Shown here: piece by piece, positions 19,680 through 31,500 of the stretch
How the letters are laid out: every line of letters starts with the position of its first letter
Position numbering within the stretch: position 1 is the stretch's first letter
Source: Haliclystus octoradiatus
Lineage: Eukaryota; Cnidaria; Staurozoa; Stauromedusae; Haliclystidae
Direction of reading: 5' to 3'
NCBI GenBank assembly: GCA_916610825.1
Contig: OU744448.1
Coordinates: 27,550,107 to 27,614,106 of the forward strand
DNA length: 64,000 bases
The notes under the pieces: generated by a model
Seen by the model: only the letters and a program-made list of their open reading frames with translations
Told to the model about the DNA's origin: nothing
The model's database searches: none
Translations under genes and position numbers: made by a program

Positions 19680-22600
19680 ATGGCGGCCAGGGCACTTATG
19701 AAAAATTTGATACCGCTTAGTTCGAGTTTGAGATCAGTCAAAACACATGGCCAGACCAGTATATATTCATCAATCTTAGGGAATAAAACAAGTACATATA
19801 GATATTCGACTGAAGCTGAAGTAGAACTTAATCAAAGAGTTCAGATCACTGACAACTGCGTGAAGGTGAGTTGTATTTAAGTAGCCTAGCCTAGTTCCTA
19901 AGCAAAGATCATCTGGTCTACTGGTATCCGGTCATAACGTCCAGTCGGGACATCGTCCATATTCTTTGTTTACAATAACGTCCAGTCACAAAAAACGTTC
20001 TTTTTCATTTCTAGCTGGATTAATTAATTAATTAAAAAATATATTCTTGAATTGAATACTGGTGGAGGTGATTGCATCACAAATCAGATATTAATCATAA
20101 GAATTATAACTTTACCAAAATACGCGCTGGAAGTTGATCGCGTGAAAATTCGAAAACAGTCAATGAAACTACAATGCTAAATAGACCAATGTATTACAAA
20201 CTTGAACAAATGTTTTAATAGAAGAGATTTCACAAGAACTAGTATTTAACAGACATCATTACTTATATTGTAAGTTGACCAAACTTTAATTGGCCTTCAT
20301 TGGAATGAACACGTTCAATTTCGAAAATTGACGAAAACAAAGCACTAATATTATTGCCCTTGAGAGTTATTCATGTTTTATAAATTTTAATATTTATATC
20401 GATATAAACTGTCGTTTTTGATTTATTAAATAACGAAATGAATTATCTATAGCTGTTAGTAAACCTGGACCTTTTCAAAACTGGACGTCATGGTATCCGG
20501 TAGGACGTTCTCGGAAATGGACGATATCACCACTGGACGATACGACTGGTAACCGGTCTACTACTCTAGGCTATAAGAAGCGCCTAGACACTGACATAGC
20601 TTTAGACAGAGAAAGACTTGACATTATGTCACTTAGATAGAGTACTCAATCTCAATGACTCAGTAGGTAGGCTGAGTGGGCGGATAGCCTTTGCCATGCT
20701 ATTATATATACAGCTAGGCCTTGTGGACTAGTGGTAGCCAGTATCCTAACTACTATTAATTAACTAGTCCAGAATCCAGATCCACATATCTATATACTGT
20801 TGTCAACACATGATATAAACATATATGCAGTTGACTGTTTATCCATTTGTCATATTCAGTGACCCACTGACAGAAGTATATGTTTCATTTTACCATTCTG
20901 CAATGTCTTGCTTTAGAATCTTAAAGTGCACATGACACCAAAAAATTTTATTCCGGAATCAAGTAGCCCATGCAAAATAAATAGGAATGGCGACAATAAT
21001 TTTTCGATTTGGACTCTTATAAGCGGAGATATTTAATTTTGAAAGTACCATATTTCAGAAATAGTGCTCCTTCGAAAGTCGGAACTCATGCCGGAATGAC
21101 AAGAGAGCCCACTATGGAAAAATAACCAAGTCTAGACTTCAAAAAATCGTAACTTTTTTCTCGCGAAAAAGAAATGGTCCACTTTCCAGAACAGATATGC
21201 CCATATCTTCGGGACACCTTGTTGGCCATATATGACTGAAATTGAACGAAAAATGTAGAGTTTAGAAAGGTTTTATTAGACTTCGATGGAGTTTTTCTGT
21301 CAAAAAGGTGTTAAAACACTGGATTAACGCATGTTATGGCATGAAGGTGTTGACTACTAAAACAGCGGCAAAACGCTTTGTATTCACTTTGCCGCGGATA
21401 ATGATCTAAACGTCTATAAAATTCATTGCGCTATTTTGGTCGATCTCCCGCAGCTTAACGTCAGTGCTTCACTGATTTGTTAGCTTCAATCTCAATGATT
21501 GGCTATTAAAAGCCATTGCATGACCCCCTGTTTGCCTTTCAGCAGACGCGTTTCTTCAACAAAAACACAATTACAGAAAGATGAAAATTTCATTTTACCA
21601 TTCTGCAATGTCTTGCTTTAGAATCTTCAGTAACTTTTTACAAAGAAAATATCCACTAATGCGTTTCCTTCATCTGCAAACAGAAAAGTTTATGGCAAAG
21701 TTGTAATTAATATTTCTAAAGCCAGAGGAATTGCAAAATAAAAAAGATAACAATGGCAGCTTCATAACAGTTGGAATAACTCCAGAATATCAAAAAGACG
21801 ATAAAGATCTGACTATCAATTTTGTTACAAAGCAGCTTATCTTGGAACTCTTGGGAGAAGGGGAGATTGACGAGGCACACAAAGACACATTTCATGAGAG
21901 TGTTCGCAAATTTCATTCAGCATCCTACTTGATATTGTTTAAAGTGGTTCCCTTTGAATAATGCTTTAATAAAAAGTTGTGAATTTATCGACTTTGAGAG
22001 GAAAGAACAATCAACTTCCAAAAATTCAGCGCCTTTACATCCATGGAACAGCTTCCCCATAGGCTATTCATACTGCAATCCTCAGTAATCCATCAAAATT
22101 GGACAAGTTTGATTAACAGCTGATGGTTTATAAATATCTAAACAGAGATTGTGTCCCTAACTCTGTTTGGGAGGAAGCTAAGTACTGTAAAAGAAAAGGA
22201 AGATGAGAAAGAAGTAATTCAAAATCCATATCCAACGTCCAACCAACCACAAATTCAAGTCCAACTTGAAGTCCAACCACAAATTCAAGGTCAAGGCCTT
22301 GAAGACAATAAGTTTTATCGGATGGATATAGATTGGGAACACCTGAAGCAGAGCCACAAGCTATTAGTAGTTGTAGCCCTCAGTATTCTTAAAGTGCTAC
22401 ACAATTTTGCAACTTTAGGAAAGCTGGTCCACCTTCCATCTAGATGCTCTGTTTATCAACGGTCATTTTAACCCTTCATTCATCCTCTTGCTGTTGTTGG
22501 CAAGCTACACTATTATATCAATTATGCAAATGTCAAATCAAAACCTATGTAGTGCCTGTGTGTTAATTATTAACTCATTCATTCTAATAGGCCCACTCAT

Positions 22601-24603
22601 ATATTCTACCCCTTAAAAATATATGATCTACTCTTGAAAAATTGCACCAGAGCAGGAATGTTTTGTGGGCTGCCTCTCTAATTCTTACAAGTTAAAGCAT
22701 AGGTACTAGCCAGAAGGCCCCTGAAATGTGCTTGCATGTTGTATTACCGATTACTTATCGCAATGCAGGAACATGTGGCAACCCTGAATCTTGCAATGGA
22801 GACGCAATTACGTTACTTTATTTTTGATACATACCAAGCGCCATGTGTATTACGCTTTAACTTGGTTCATGAGCCCTTTGAATGATGATTTTCAAACCAA
22901 TCTGAGCTCAAAATCACTGCTTTTAATCTGAAACGATGGACTCAGCTGCACTCTTACAATAAGACAGAAGCCAGAACACAGACAATGTTTGATCAATGGA
23001 TGGTTCTAGATCTGTTGGACTGGAAAAGTGGATACCGTATATGGTACATTGTACTTAATTCTGAACAGCTCCAGTAATCCTCCCCTCTTATTCTCTGAAA
23101 ACATCATTGTTTTATTGTTTAAATAATAATTCCATACATAAACATGTTTTAATTGCCTTCGTAATGCTGAAGCCTGCTACCTGATCTTTCTACTCTGTAT
23201 TAGCATTCCAATTCCAATTTGATAATTTGAATTTTATTTCTTTAAATTGCTGATGCTAACATGTCTGTTATTGATTCAGCTGCACTCTGACTGTATGGTT
23301 TGAGATTGATCAGATGGCACTATAATCTTGTTGCATATTGTGATTTGAGTCTACCTTTGTTTCTTTGTAGCAACTGAACAGGGTGTGTAGGGAAGGTGAA
23401 GCTCTTCGACTTTTTGTTGAAGGTGGTGGATGTTCAGGATTTCAATATAAATTTGAGTTGGATAATGAAATTGCAGAAGACGATAAGTAAGTTTACTCAC
23501 AAAGTTAAGTTGAACAGGTTATGAGAAAACCTATAAATTATCGCCTTTTGGGACACAACGGATTTAGATAAAACTTTTTTTTCTTTCCATACATGTCACT
23601 GTTGCGTGTTTGCATAGTGTGACTTTTTCCCCGTCAAAGTTGGCCTTGAATAATGTTTTTTGGAGATTCTTGTGTCCCACTTGTTGAAACCAAAAATGGG
23701 ACAAAATTATTTCCAACAAGAGAGTTTGACTGTGATTTTCGGCCAACATCCTACATTCTCGTTTTACTTTTTTTCATTAAATATTCAACTGTTCATCCCA
23801 ATGTGTTTTGTGATATGTTTCATGTATCTTTTGTGCCCAAGATCAATAACAGAAATGTACTATCATTTCTCTGAGAGATGAATGTTGAATGGCTCAAATG
23901 TTCATGAATTGTTTATGAACTATTCAAGATCCTTCATGAACAGTTCATGAAAATTGAGGCCATTTAACATTCATGAACTGTTCATGAACTCCTGTACCGT
24001 TTTTCGCAGGGGACCATCTGCTTTATTACGCTGTGAAAAACTTTTTTCACAGGGGGACAATCATTTCCAATTAAAGCAAACCTTCAGATTGTGATCACTA
24101 TAGCCGTTCTGTAATGCTTTTAATATGGAACTATTGTTAACGTTGTCTCTATCTGTTTGTAGCCTCACTTGTACATATACAAATACAATTTAGGATTGAG
24201 TCTTACCCCAAGCTCTACAGTTTGTCTTTGTATGAACCTAGTTAATATTAGAACTAGTAGTTTACGGGTTTACCCCACTATACTAAAGCAGAACCACAGC
24301 TAACGATAACAATAGCTAATATATTTAATAATGAGATTGGAAACAAATATTAGTATCATATTTAGTAAACATAAAATAGATCAAATTTTCATTCATATCT
24401 TAATGATACTGTAATTTCTCCATTTTAGATTATTTGAAAGAGAAGGTGCCAAAGTTGTTATCGATAAGGAATCTTTACAATTTCTAAATGGTGCTTCAAT
24501 TGACTATGAAACTGAATTAATAAGATCTGCTTTTCATGTTGTAAATAATCCTAACGCAGAGAAAGGTTGTTCGTGTGGCGTTTCTTTCACTCTTAAAATT
24601 TAA
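19680..24603 (+). CDS. ISCA2: iron-sulfur cluster assembly 2 homologue (A-type carrier), mitochondrial
   Basis: Three exons (19680-19865, 23371-23486, 24429-24603) join in phase to give 158 residues, close to the human length. Exon 1 is a mitochondrial targeting sequence rich in R, K and S with no acid until about residue 47 ([20 protein letters not shown]). The A-type fold follows: [14 protein letters not shown], then [19 protein letters not shown] and the C-terminal [12 protein letters not shown]. The three conserved cysteines (GGGCSG and CSC) that hold Fe or the cluster are all present. The family acts late in mitochondrial 4Fe-4S assembly with ISCA1 and IBA57. ISCA2 rather than ISCA1 is supported by [20 protein letters not shown] and the long leader. 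Intron 1 is 3.5 kb and full of mobile DNA; the gene reads intact. Confidence 0.93.
19912..20565. mobile_element. MITE-6, foldback element in ISCA2 intron 1
   Basis: The left side runs GTCTACTGGTATCCGGTCAT and TAACGTCCAGTCGGGAC, then ATCGTCCAT. The right side, read on the minus strand, runs GTAGACCGGTTACCAGTCGT, ATCGTCCAGT and ATATCGTCCAT. The repeated word (A)CGTCCAGT occurs several times in each arm. It is ~650 bp and non-coding. Confidence 0.65.
20883..21627. mobile_element. one-armed copy of palindromic element MITE-4 inside 40-bp direct repeats
   Basis: 20921-21587 matches the left arm of the full element (25746-26400) nearly base for base, from TTAAAGTGCACATGACACC to CAATTACAGAAAGATGAAA. 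The loop and opposite arm are absent. An identical 40-bp sequence beginning TTTCATTTTACCATTCTGCA lies on both sides (20883-20922 and 21588-21627). That is far longer than the TTAA expected for this family. Confidence 0.8.
21640..22480 (+). pseudogene. decayed coding-like sequence in ISCA2 intron 1
   Basis: Several open stretches lie end to end in different frames on the plus strand: 21728-21961 (includes [20 protein letters not shown] and [16 protein letters not shown]), about 21979-22088 (includes [10 protein letters not shown] and [17 protein letters not shown]), and 22160-22471 (includes a Q/P-rich [17 protein letters not shown]). The composition is protein-like but stops and frame changes intervene, and the stretches do not splice in phase with ISCA2. 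It is either a decayed gene copy or chance. I do not recognise the family. Confidence 0.3.
22481..23370. other. rest of ISCA2 intron 1
   Basis: I see no recognised repeat. It may continue the decayed sequence to its left up to about 23030, but I found no supporting motif. Confidence 0.4.
23886..24056. mobile_element. MITE-1 copy, ISCA2 intron 2
   Basis: It contains TTCATGAACAGTTCATGAAA, GAGGCCATTTAACATTCATG and AACTGTTCATGAACTCC, with the end GTTTTTCGCAGGGG at about 23999-24012. A second end-like word, CTTTTTTCACAGGGGG, follows at about 24040-24055, as if two copies abut. Confidence 0.65.
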
Positions 24604-25536
24604 GCAAGAATCTGACTTAATAAATAGCTATGGATGCAACCAACGGCAACTAAGACAAGATAAGCAAATCAATATGTCTAATCACTTTTGATGAGCATTT
24701 ATATGATAATAATTGCATTTATTTTTGGTATACATTTTGGACAAACACACAGAAACAAAATATACTGAAATAGTGTAAGGAAAGAATGTAAATACATTGT
24801 TATACTGATTATGTAGCCTACATCATAGATCAAATTAATTTACAATAGAATAGGCATATGAATTTAAGATGGAAATAGGTTTGTTACGCAGGATATACTG
24901 ATAATGAAATTGCTATATTTCAAAATATGAAAATACACAGTTACACAGCTCTAGTAGCAAGTTTAATACTGTCTTAATAGTTGCTGTAGATACTGAATAT
25001 ATTGATGTTATGATTATTGTATTAAATTGTACTTGAATCGGTTATATTTTATGAATAATTTTCATTTTAATGATAAAATAGTTTGCATTTAGATTTATGT
25101 TGAGTTAGTTGTAATATTCTATTTTCAGCTACTTAGACTGTAATTGAGAATTGTGAATATTAAATATATTTTATTTATCAAGTTAAATTATATTAATTAT
25201 AGCTTTATCATTTATATTTTATTATCATTTAAATGGCAGTACGTATGCAGCTGCCACGAAACCTCTATGTGTTTGCCTGTCACCATTGCTGACAAACAAA
25301 CATACATACACACATACTGACATACATACAAAGCCAACATACCTTAGACAAGTAGATTAATATCAGGATCAAACTTCTAAATAGAATTTACACATGCCTC
25401 TTTCCCGCGCTTTTTAAATTTTTTCAACATGGCTGCTTGATCACTAAAATTTCTGCTTTTAAAGTAAACTCCAAAATACTCATTATACATTGCGTTTTAT
25501 TGTTATTATATTTGCAAATTTGGGCCCAAGGAAATA
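24604..25536. other. intergenic region, ISCA2 to kelch gene
   Basis: Very AT-rich and without recognised repeats except a CATA-rich microsatellite at about 25298-25333. The two genes are head-to-tail, so the kelch promoter must lie here; I see no clear TATA box. Confidence 0.5.
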
Positions 25537-28500
25537 ATGGAAGAATTCTCTTTGTATGTATTGCTTGGCGTTACCGAACCTCCACGGAAACTCAAGAGGT
25601 AAGCAACTTAACATCAATGTATATCAATATCATGTCTGCATGAAGAATTCTAAAATCCTTATAGAAACTCTCAAGTGAAGCAAAATACGAACTAAGAGGC
25701 GATCTCCGACTTCAGTACTTGGGCCTATTTTTTGAAAATTATTTTTTAAAGTGCACATGACACCAAAAAATTTTATTCCGGAATCAAGTAGCCCATGCAA
25801 AATAAATAGGAATGGCGACAATAATTTTTCGATTTGGACTCTTATAAGCGGAGATATTTAATTTTGAAAGTACCATATTTCAGAAATAGTGCTCCTTCGA
25901 AAGTCGGAACTCATGCCGGAATGACCACTATGGAAAAATAACCAAGTCTAGACTTCAAAAAATTGTAACTTTTTTCTTGCGAAAAAGAAATTTTCCACTT
26001 TCCAGAACAGATATGCCCATATCTTCGGGACACCTTGTTGGCCATATATGACTGAAATTGAACGTAAAATGTAGAGTTTAGAAAGGTTTTATTAGACTTC
26101 GATGGAGTTTTTCTATCAAAAAGGTGTTAAAACACTGGCTTAACGCATGTTATGCATCAAGGTGTTGACTACTAAAACAGCGGCAAAACGCTTTGTATTC
26201 ACTTCGCCGCGGATGATGATCTAAACGTCTATAAAATTCATTGCGCTATTTTGGTCGATCTCCCGCAGCTTAACGTCAGTGCTTCACTGATTTGTTAGCT
26301 TCAATCTCAATGATTGGCTATTAAAAGCCATTGCATGACCCCCTGTTTGCCTTTCAGCAGACGCGTTTCTTCAACAAAAACACAATTACAGAAAGATGAA
26401 ATCGACACACGCAACGACATACCTTAATCTAGTTTTATATTCGACGGACAACGGTTGGATTTGAAAGTCAAAATTAATGTAAAACTGTCCATATGTGTGT
26501 CCAAACTGTACAAAATGTTTTGGTTTCAGTGAATTATTATATCCATCATTCCCCAAATCATGCCCAAATGTAAGACACCTCTCTGTGTCGTCAATATATC
26601 AAAGTCTTTTGTGATATAATATTGTATTTTTTATATCAGATAAAAACATCTTCAGCATATTAAATTCATTGATTAAATATAATTCTTAGACAGGATAGCT
26701 TTGTGAAGAAGTCGACAACAACCGTTGTCCGTCGAATATAAAACTAGATTAAGGTATGATATTAAACACATTGCGTGTGTCGATTTCATCTTTCTGTAAT
26801 TGTGTTTTGTTGAAGAAACGCGTCTGCTGAAAGGCAAACAGGGGGTCATGCAATGGCTTTTAATAGCCAATCATTGAGATTGAAGCTAACAAATCAGTGA
26901 AGCACTGACGTTAAGCTGCTGGAGATCGACCAAAATAGCGCAATGAATTTTATAGACGTTTAGATCATCATCCGCGGCAAAGTGAATACAAAGCGTTTTG
27001 CCGCTGTTTTAGTAGTCAACACCTTCATGCCATAACATGCGTTAATCCAGTGTTTTAACACCTTTTTGACAGAAAAACTCCATCGAAGTCTAATAAAACC
27101 TTTCTAAACTCTACATTTTACGTTCAATTTCAGTCATATATGGCCAACAAGGTGTCCCGAAGATATGGGCATATCTGTTCTGGAAAGTGGACCATTTCTT
27201 TTTCGCGAGAAAAAAGTTACGATTTTTTGAAGTCTAGACTTGGTTATTTTTCCATAGTGGGCTCTCTTGTCATTCCGGCATGAGTTCCGACTTTCAAAGG
27301 AGCACTATTTCTGAAATATGGTACTTTCAAAATTACATATCTCCGCTTATAAGAGTCCAAATCGAAAAATTATTGTCGCCATTCCTATTTATTTTGCATG
27401 GGCTACTTGATTCCGGAATAAAATTTTTTGGTGTCATGTGCACTTTAACATACTCAATTTATCAATTACTATTACATATTAAATTAATTTTGAATTTGCA
27501 CAATACAAAACGAGCAAGATCGTTCATATTTTCATGCAAAATAAAATAAAATTCAAACAAAACGATAGGCCTACAGTTTAAATTCCACCCAGAAAATATA
27601 AACGTTACATTTTACAAAAATACGGATCATTAGTATACATAATTTGCCCCCCAAGTCCTTGACTTATGTACCCTGGGATATTTTTCAGAACAGACACACT
27701 CTAAAATATAATTATAACCACAATCTGAAGGCTATATTTTAGTAGTTCATAGGAGGTCTACATAACTAAATATGCCTGAAACAGGATATCGAGAAGAAGA
27801 CTATGGTAGATGTGAGGGAGACATAAACGACACAGTAATTGATTCAAATAATTCTCATATCACGCAAATAATGCTGGAACATTTAATTTGTAGAAACTGG
27901 TAATTTGTGGAAACCAGGGACTGAATCATAGTATCAATGATTTTTAACAATCAATTATTTCCATTGACATAAATTTCCTTATATTTTAGATTCATTGTTG
28001 ATGTAACAGAGACAAGCGAATTTTATTGCTACATCGCTCCACCCTTAAACTTACCGATTATAGTCTTCTGTGAGAACGAATTCATATCATTTGAAGGATA
28101 TAAATCATGGGATATATCACTAAGTTTTGGTAGGGATTCACCCGAGAAAATGATTGGTGTTATCAATAAAACACAATCATGTGTTTATTGGAAGCAAGAA
28201 TTTTCATCCGATGAACAAGAATATCTTGATGACGTTGAAGGAAAGGTATGATCAATAAACAATGTATCTAAGCCAATTTGTACCAATATACTAATCTAAG
28301 GATAGTCTATACTAATTGCAATTGTAACAAGGCTGTCTTTCCAGTGGCTAGTCTAAGGATTTGGAACTCTGGATCTACTTCGAATACGGTCCAAATCTGA
28401 CGTGAAGATTTATCGGAGAAAATGACTGTAATCATTAAAAGTTAAATTTTTTTAAAATAGTAAATTATAAGCCTACACTTGGGAATGTTGGTATCAGAGA

Positions 28501-31500
28501 ACCCAAACACCTTTGCCGTGCAGTAACCCTTCATGAACACCCTATAAACAGTTCATGAACATTACAAATCCTGTACTTTATGAACCTTTTCATGAACCTT
28601 TTAACGATTTGTTTATGAAAAGTTCATTAAAATTGTGCCATTCAATGGTAATGTTCAATTTTCATCAATTGTTTTCACAGAGAGGTGGATGATCTGTCCA
28701 CTTATTATGGTAAGATTGATATAGTATTCATAACATTTAAACTGTACTATTTTTCTGTTATAACAGAGCCGAGTTTTGAAACTATGTGTTCGGCCAAGTG
28801 GAGTGCCACCGTCCCCAATGAAAAATAGGGACACAGCGAAGGATATACTTGCCACACCACAAAGGTACAAATTAACACCAGCGTCCGACAAAAGTGGGGA
28901 TCCTGAGATCCTAGATACTGGAAGGCTAGACAAAATTCAGAAGAAAATTGATGTTTTTAATGATTTATTGGTCAAACATCAAGAAAAAAATTCAGAAGAA
29001 AATGTTGAAATGCTTCTAGGATTCCAGAAGGCTGAACCTTTTGTCGGACCCTGATTAACACCAATGTGATTGATTCTATGTTAGTTAATCTATGCTATTG
29101 CTTGGAACGTCGGGCCAGAGTGCGACAGGGTCACCCTGAAGTAATATTTCAAGTCTCTTAGATCCTCGCACCACCTGTATAGTTTTTTACCTAAGCACTA
29201 GCAGTCTAATATTCCTTTGGCACTCCTGTGATCTCGTTGAGAAGCGCCATGCTCTACAAACTGGGAACCAGGGGAATATCTGCCGAGTTAAGAATATCAT
29301 TTTAGTGGAATAATATTGTAAGGCAGATGAACAATTGCTTACAATAAATAACAGTTCTCAAATTATTAATTCAGAAAGATTCTTCCTGTACAATTATCCG
29401 AGCTGGATTTCCTATTGGTCTCTATTTTATTGACGCATGCATTGTTTTGTATTCATTGATTATTTTTCCACTTTGCATGGTTCTTTTAGCTGGTGCATTT
29501 CAATGTTACTATGATATATTAGAATAAAAGATAAACTTAACTTGTGTTATTTCTTCAAAAATGTGACCTAGCTAATTATATTCTTGGGTGAGAAATTAAT
29601 ATGCGCAGCCTATTGGACAGTCTCGTTTTTCTATTGTACTATTCAATTACCTAACCTAACTCTTTCCAATATATCATGATTGTGTACCCACTTCAGTGCA
29701 ATTATTTTTTTCTATTGGAAATCGTGTTTACCTCAAACCTGGATTCCAAATTCTCAAATCTATTTTTCCTCATGTTGAAATCATTGCATAACATTTATTC
29801 CATTCCATATTCATAAATACATATTTTTGGCATTTTGGTGCTTGGTTGGTGGGAGGTAAGCAGCCATCAATAGCTGGCAGAAGCTAGGATACCAAGAAAG
29901 GCACACCTGTTGCCACCAAGACCAAGCACCAGTCACACTGCTGAGTCAGTGGAGTATGTAATATACTCACCTTATTTGTTAAAGGTAAGGGAGAAAGGAA
30001 AACTATACTTGGATCGTCGGTGCATCACTGCACTTAGCAACCTATCACCAGCATAACAAGCTATGTGCAGCCCTGCACAACCACCTTAGACTCATATCTG
30101 AACTCCTATGTGATACATAGGTGCAGCAATGCAAATAATAACACACCACCAGCATAACAGCTGAAAATAGGTGCATCACTGCACAGGTAACTTGAACAAA
30201 TATCTCAACAGAAAATACATTTGCGACACCGAAGTGCAGCACTGCACACAAATGAAATAAGTTTAACACAAGAACAGGTTAAACAATATCCAGATATTAC
30301 CAATATACTAAAATCTCAGATTGAGATAGGAACTCGAAGCAGCTAGCAAGCTGGACCATTGATGCAAGAGTGACAACTTCACCCTATATTCAGAGACATG
30401 CGCACAAACAGCAGATTATACTTACCAGATAATATTGCACATTGAACTCAGACAGCAACAGCCATTTTCACTGATATTAGAGCTATTTCCTTTGCTGACG
30501 GTCTTTCTCTTATATCCTGTTGAAACCTGCTTATAGTCAATATGTTGTTGCCCCCTAGTGACCAAATAGAAGTCTTGATTTTAACCTCGCTTAAGTCTTT
30601 GACTTAACCCCATAAATAATTTTAAACAATTGATTGATTGATCTATTAATTGATCTAGTAAATATATAACCAACTTTTCTCATCAAGAACTCAAACATGA
30701 GTGACTCACATCACTTCAAACTCTTGTTTACTGCTTAATTACTGCTGGCATGCAGCACCACAGTAAGCTAGACATCAGATTTACATTACAGGAGGGTACG
30801 GATAACTTACAATGTATTAATTACTATCAAACATAACAATATATACTGTAGCTCTTATCAAGCAAACATTCGCACCTGATCTCAAATGACAAAGCACATA
30901 ACTAAAACATACATGCGTTAAAATCTCTACAGACATAGCAGATAAGTCATGACATTAGCATTCCCTTGCATGAATGCTTGAGCAAACAGACCCTGCGAAA
31001 AACAGTTCATGAGTTCATGAACAGTCCATGAACGTTAAATAACCCAATTTTCATTAACTGTTCATAAACACTTCATGAACACCTTATAAATAGTTCATGA
31101 ACAGTTCATGAACATTAATTCGCCCCAATTTTCATGAACTGTTCATAAACATTTCATGAAAACCTTATGAACAGTTCATGATCAGTTCATTAACATTAAA
31201 TGGCCCAATTTCATAAACTTTTTTCACAGGAAGATTGTTAAAGCTGTTTTTATGAAATTGTTCGCAATGATAATCTCAATGTGAAATGTGAATGTCACGT
31301 TGTATTTAGGATGTATCAAGTGGGTGGTGTTATGTGGTATCTTAGGTAGTGTTCGTCATCACCCTTTGGACATGTGATTCGAAAGTATTGTAGGCTTATT
31401 ATGATTGTTGCTCTGTAATTGTCATGTGATTTGTAGGTGTTGTATATTATATTGTGTGTTCATGTACTGACTTGTTAAATTTGTTGTTGTTATTTCTTCC

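Noticed and set aside
25437-25643. 68-codon frame over the first kelch exon
   Set aside because: A different frame: 25537-25598 read from its own ATG joins the next exon in phase 2 and gives a sensible N terminus, so the longer frame is a shadow.
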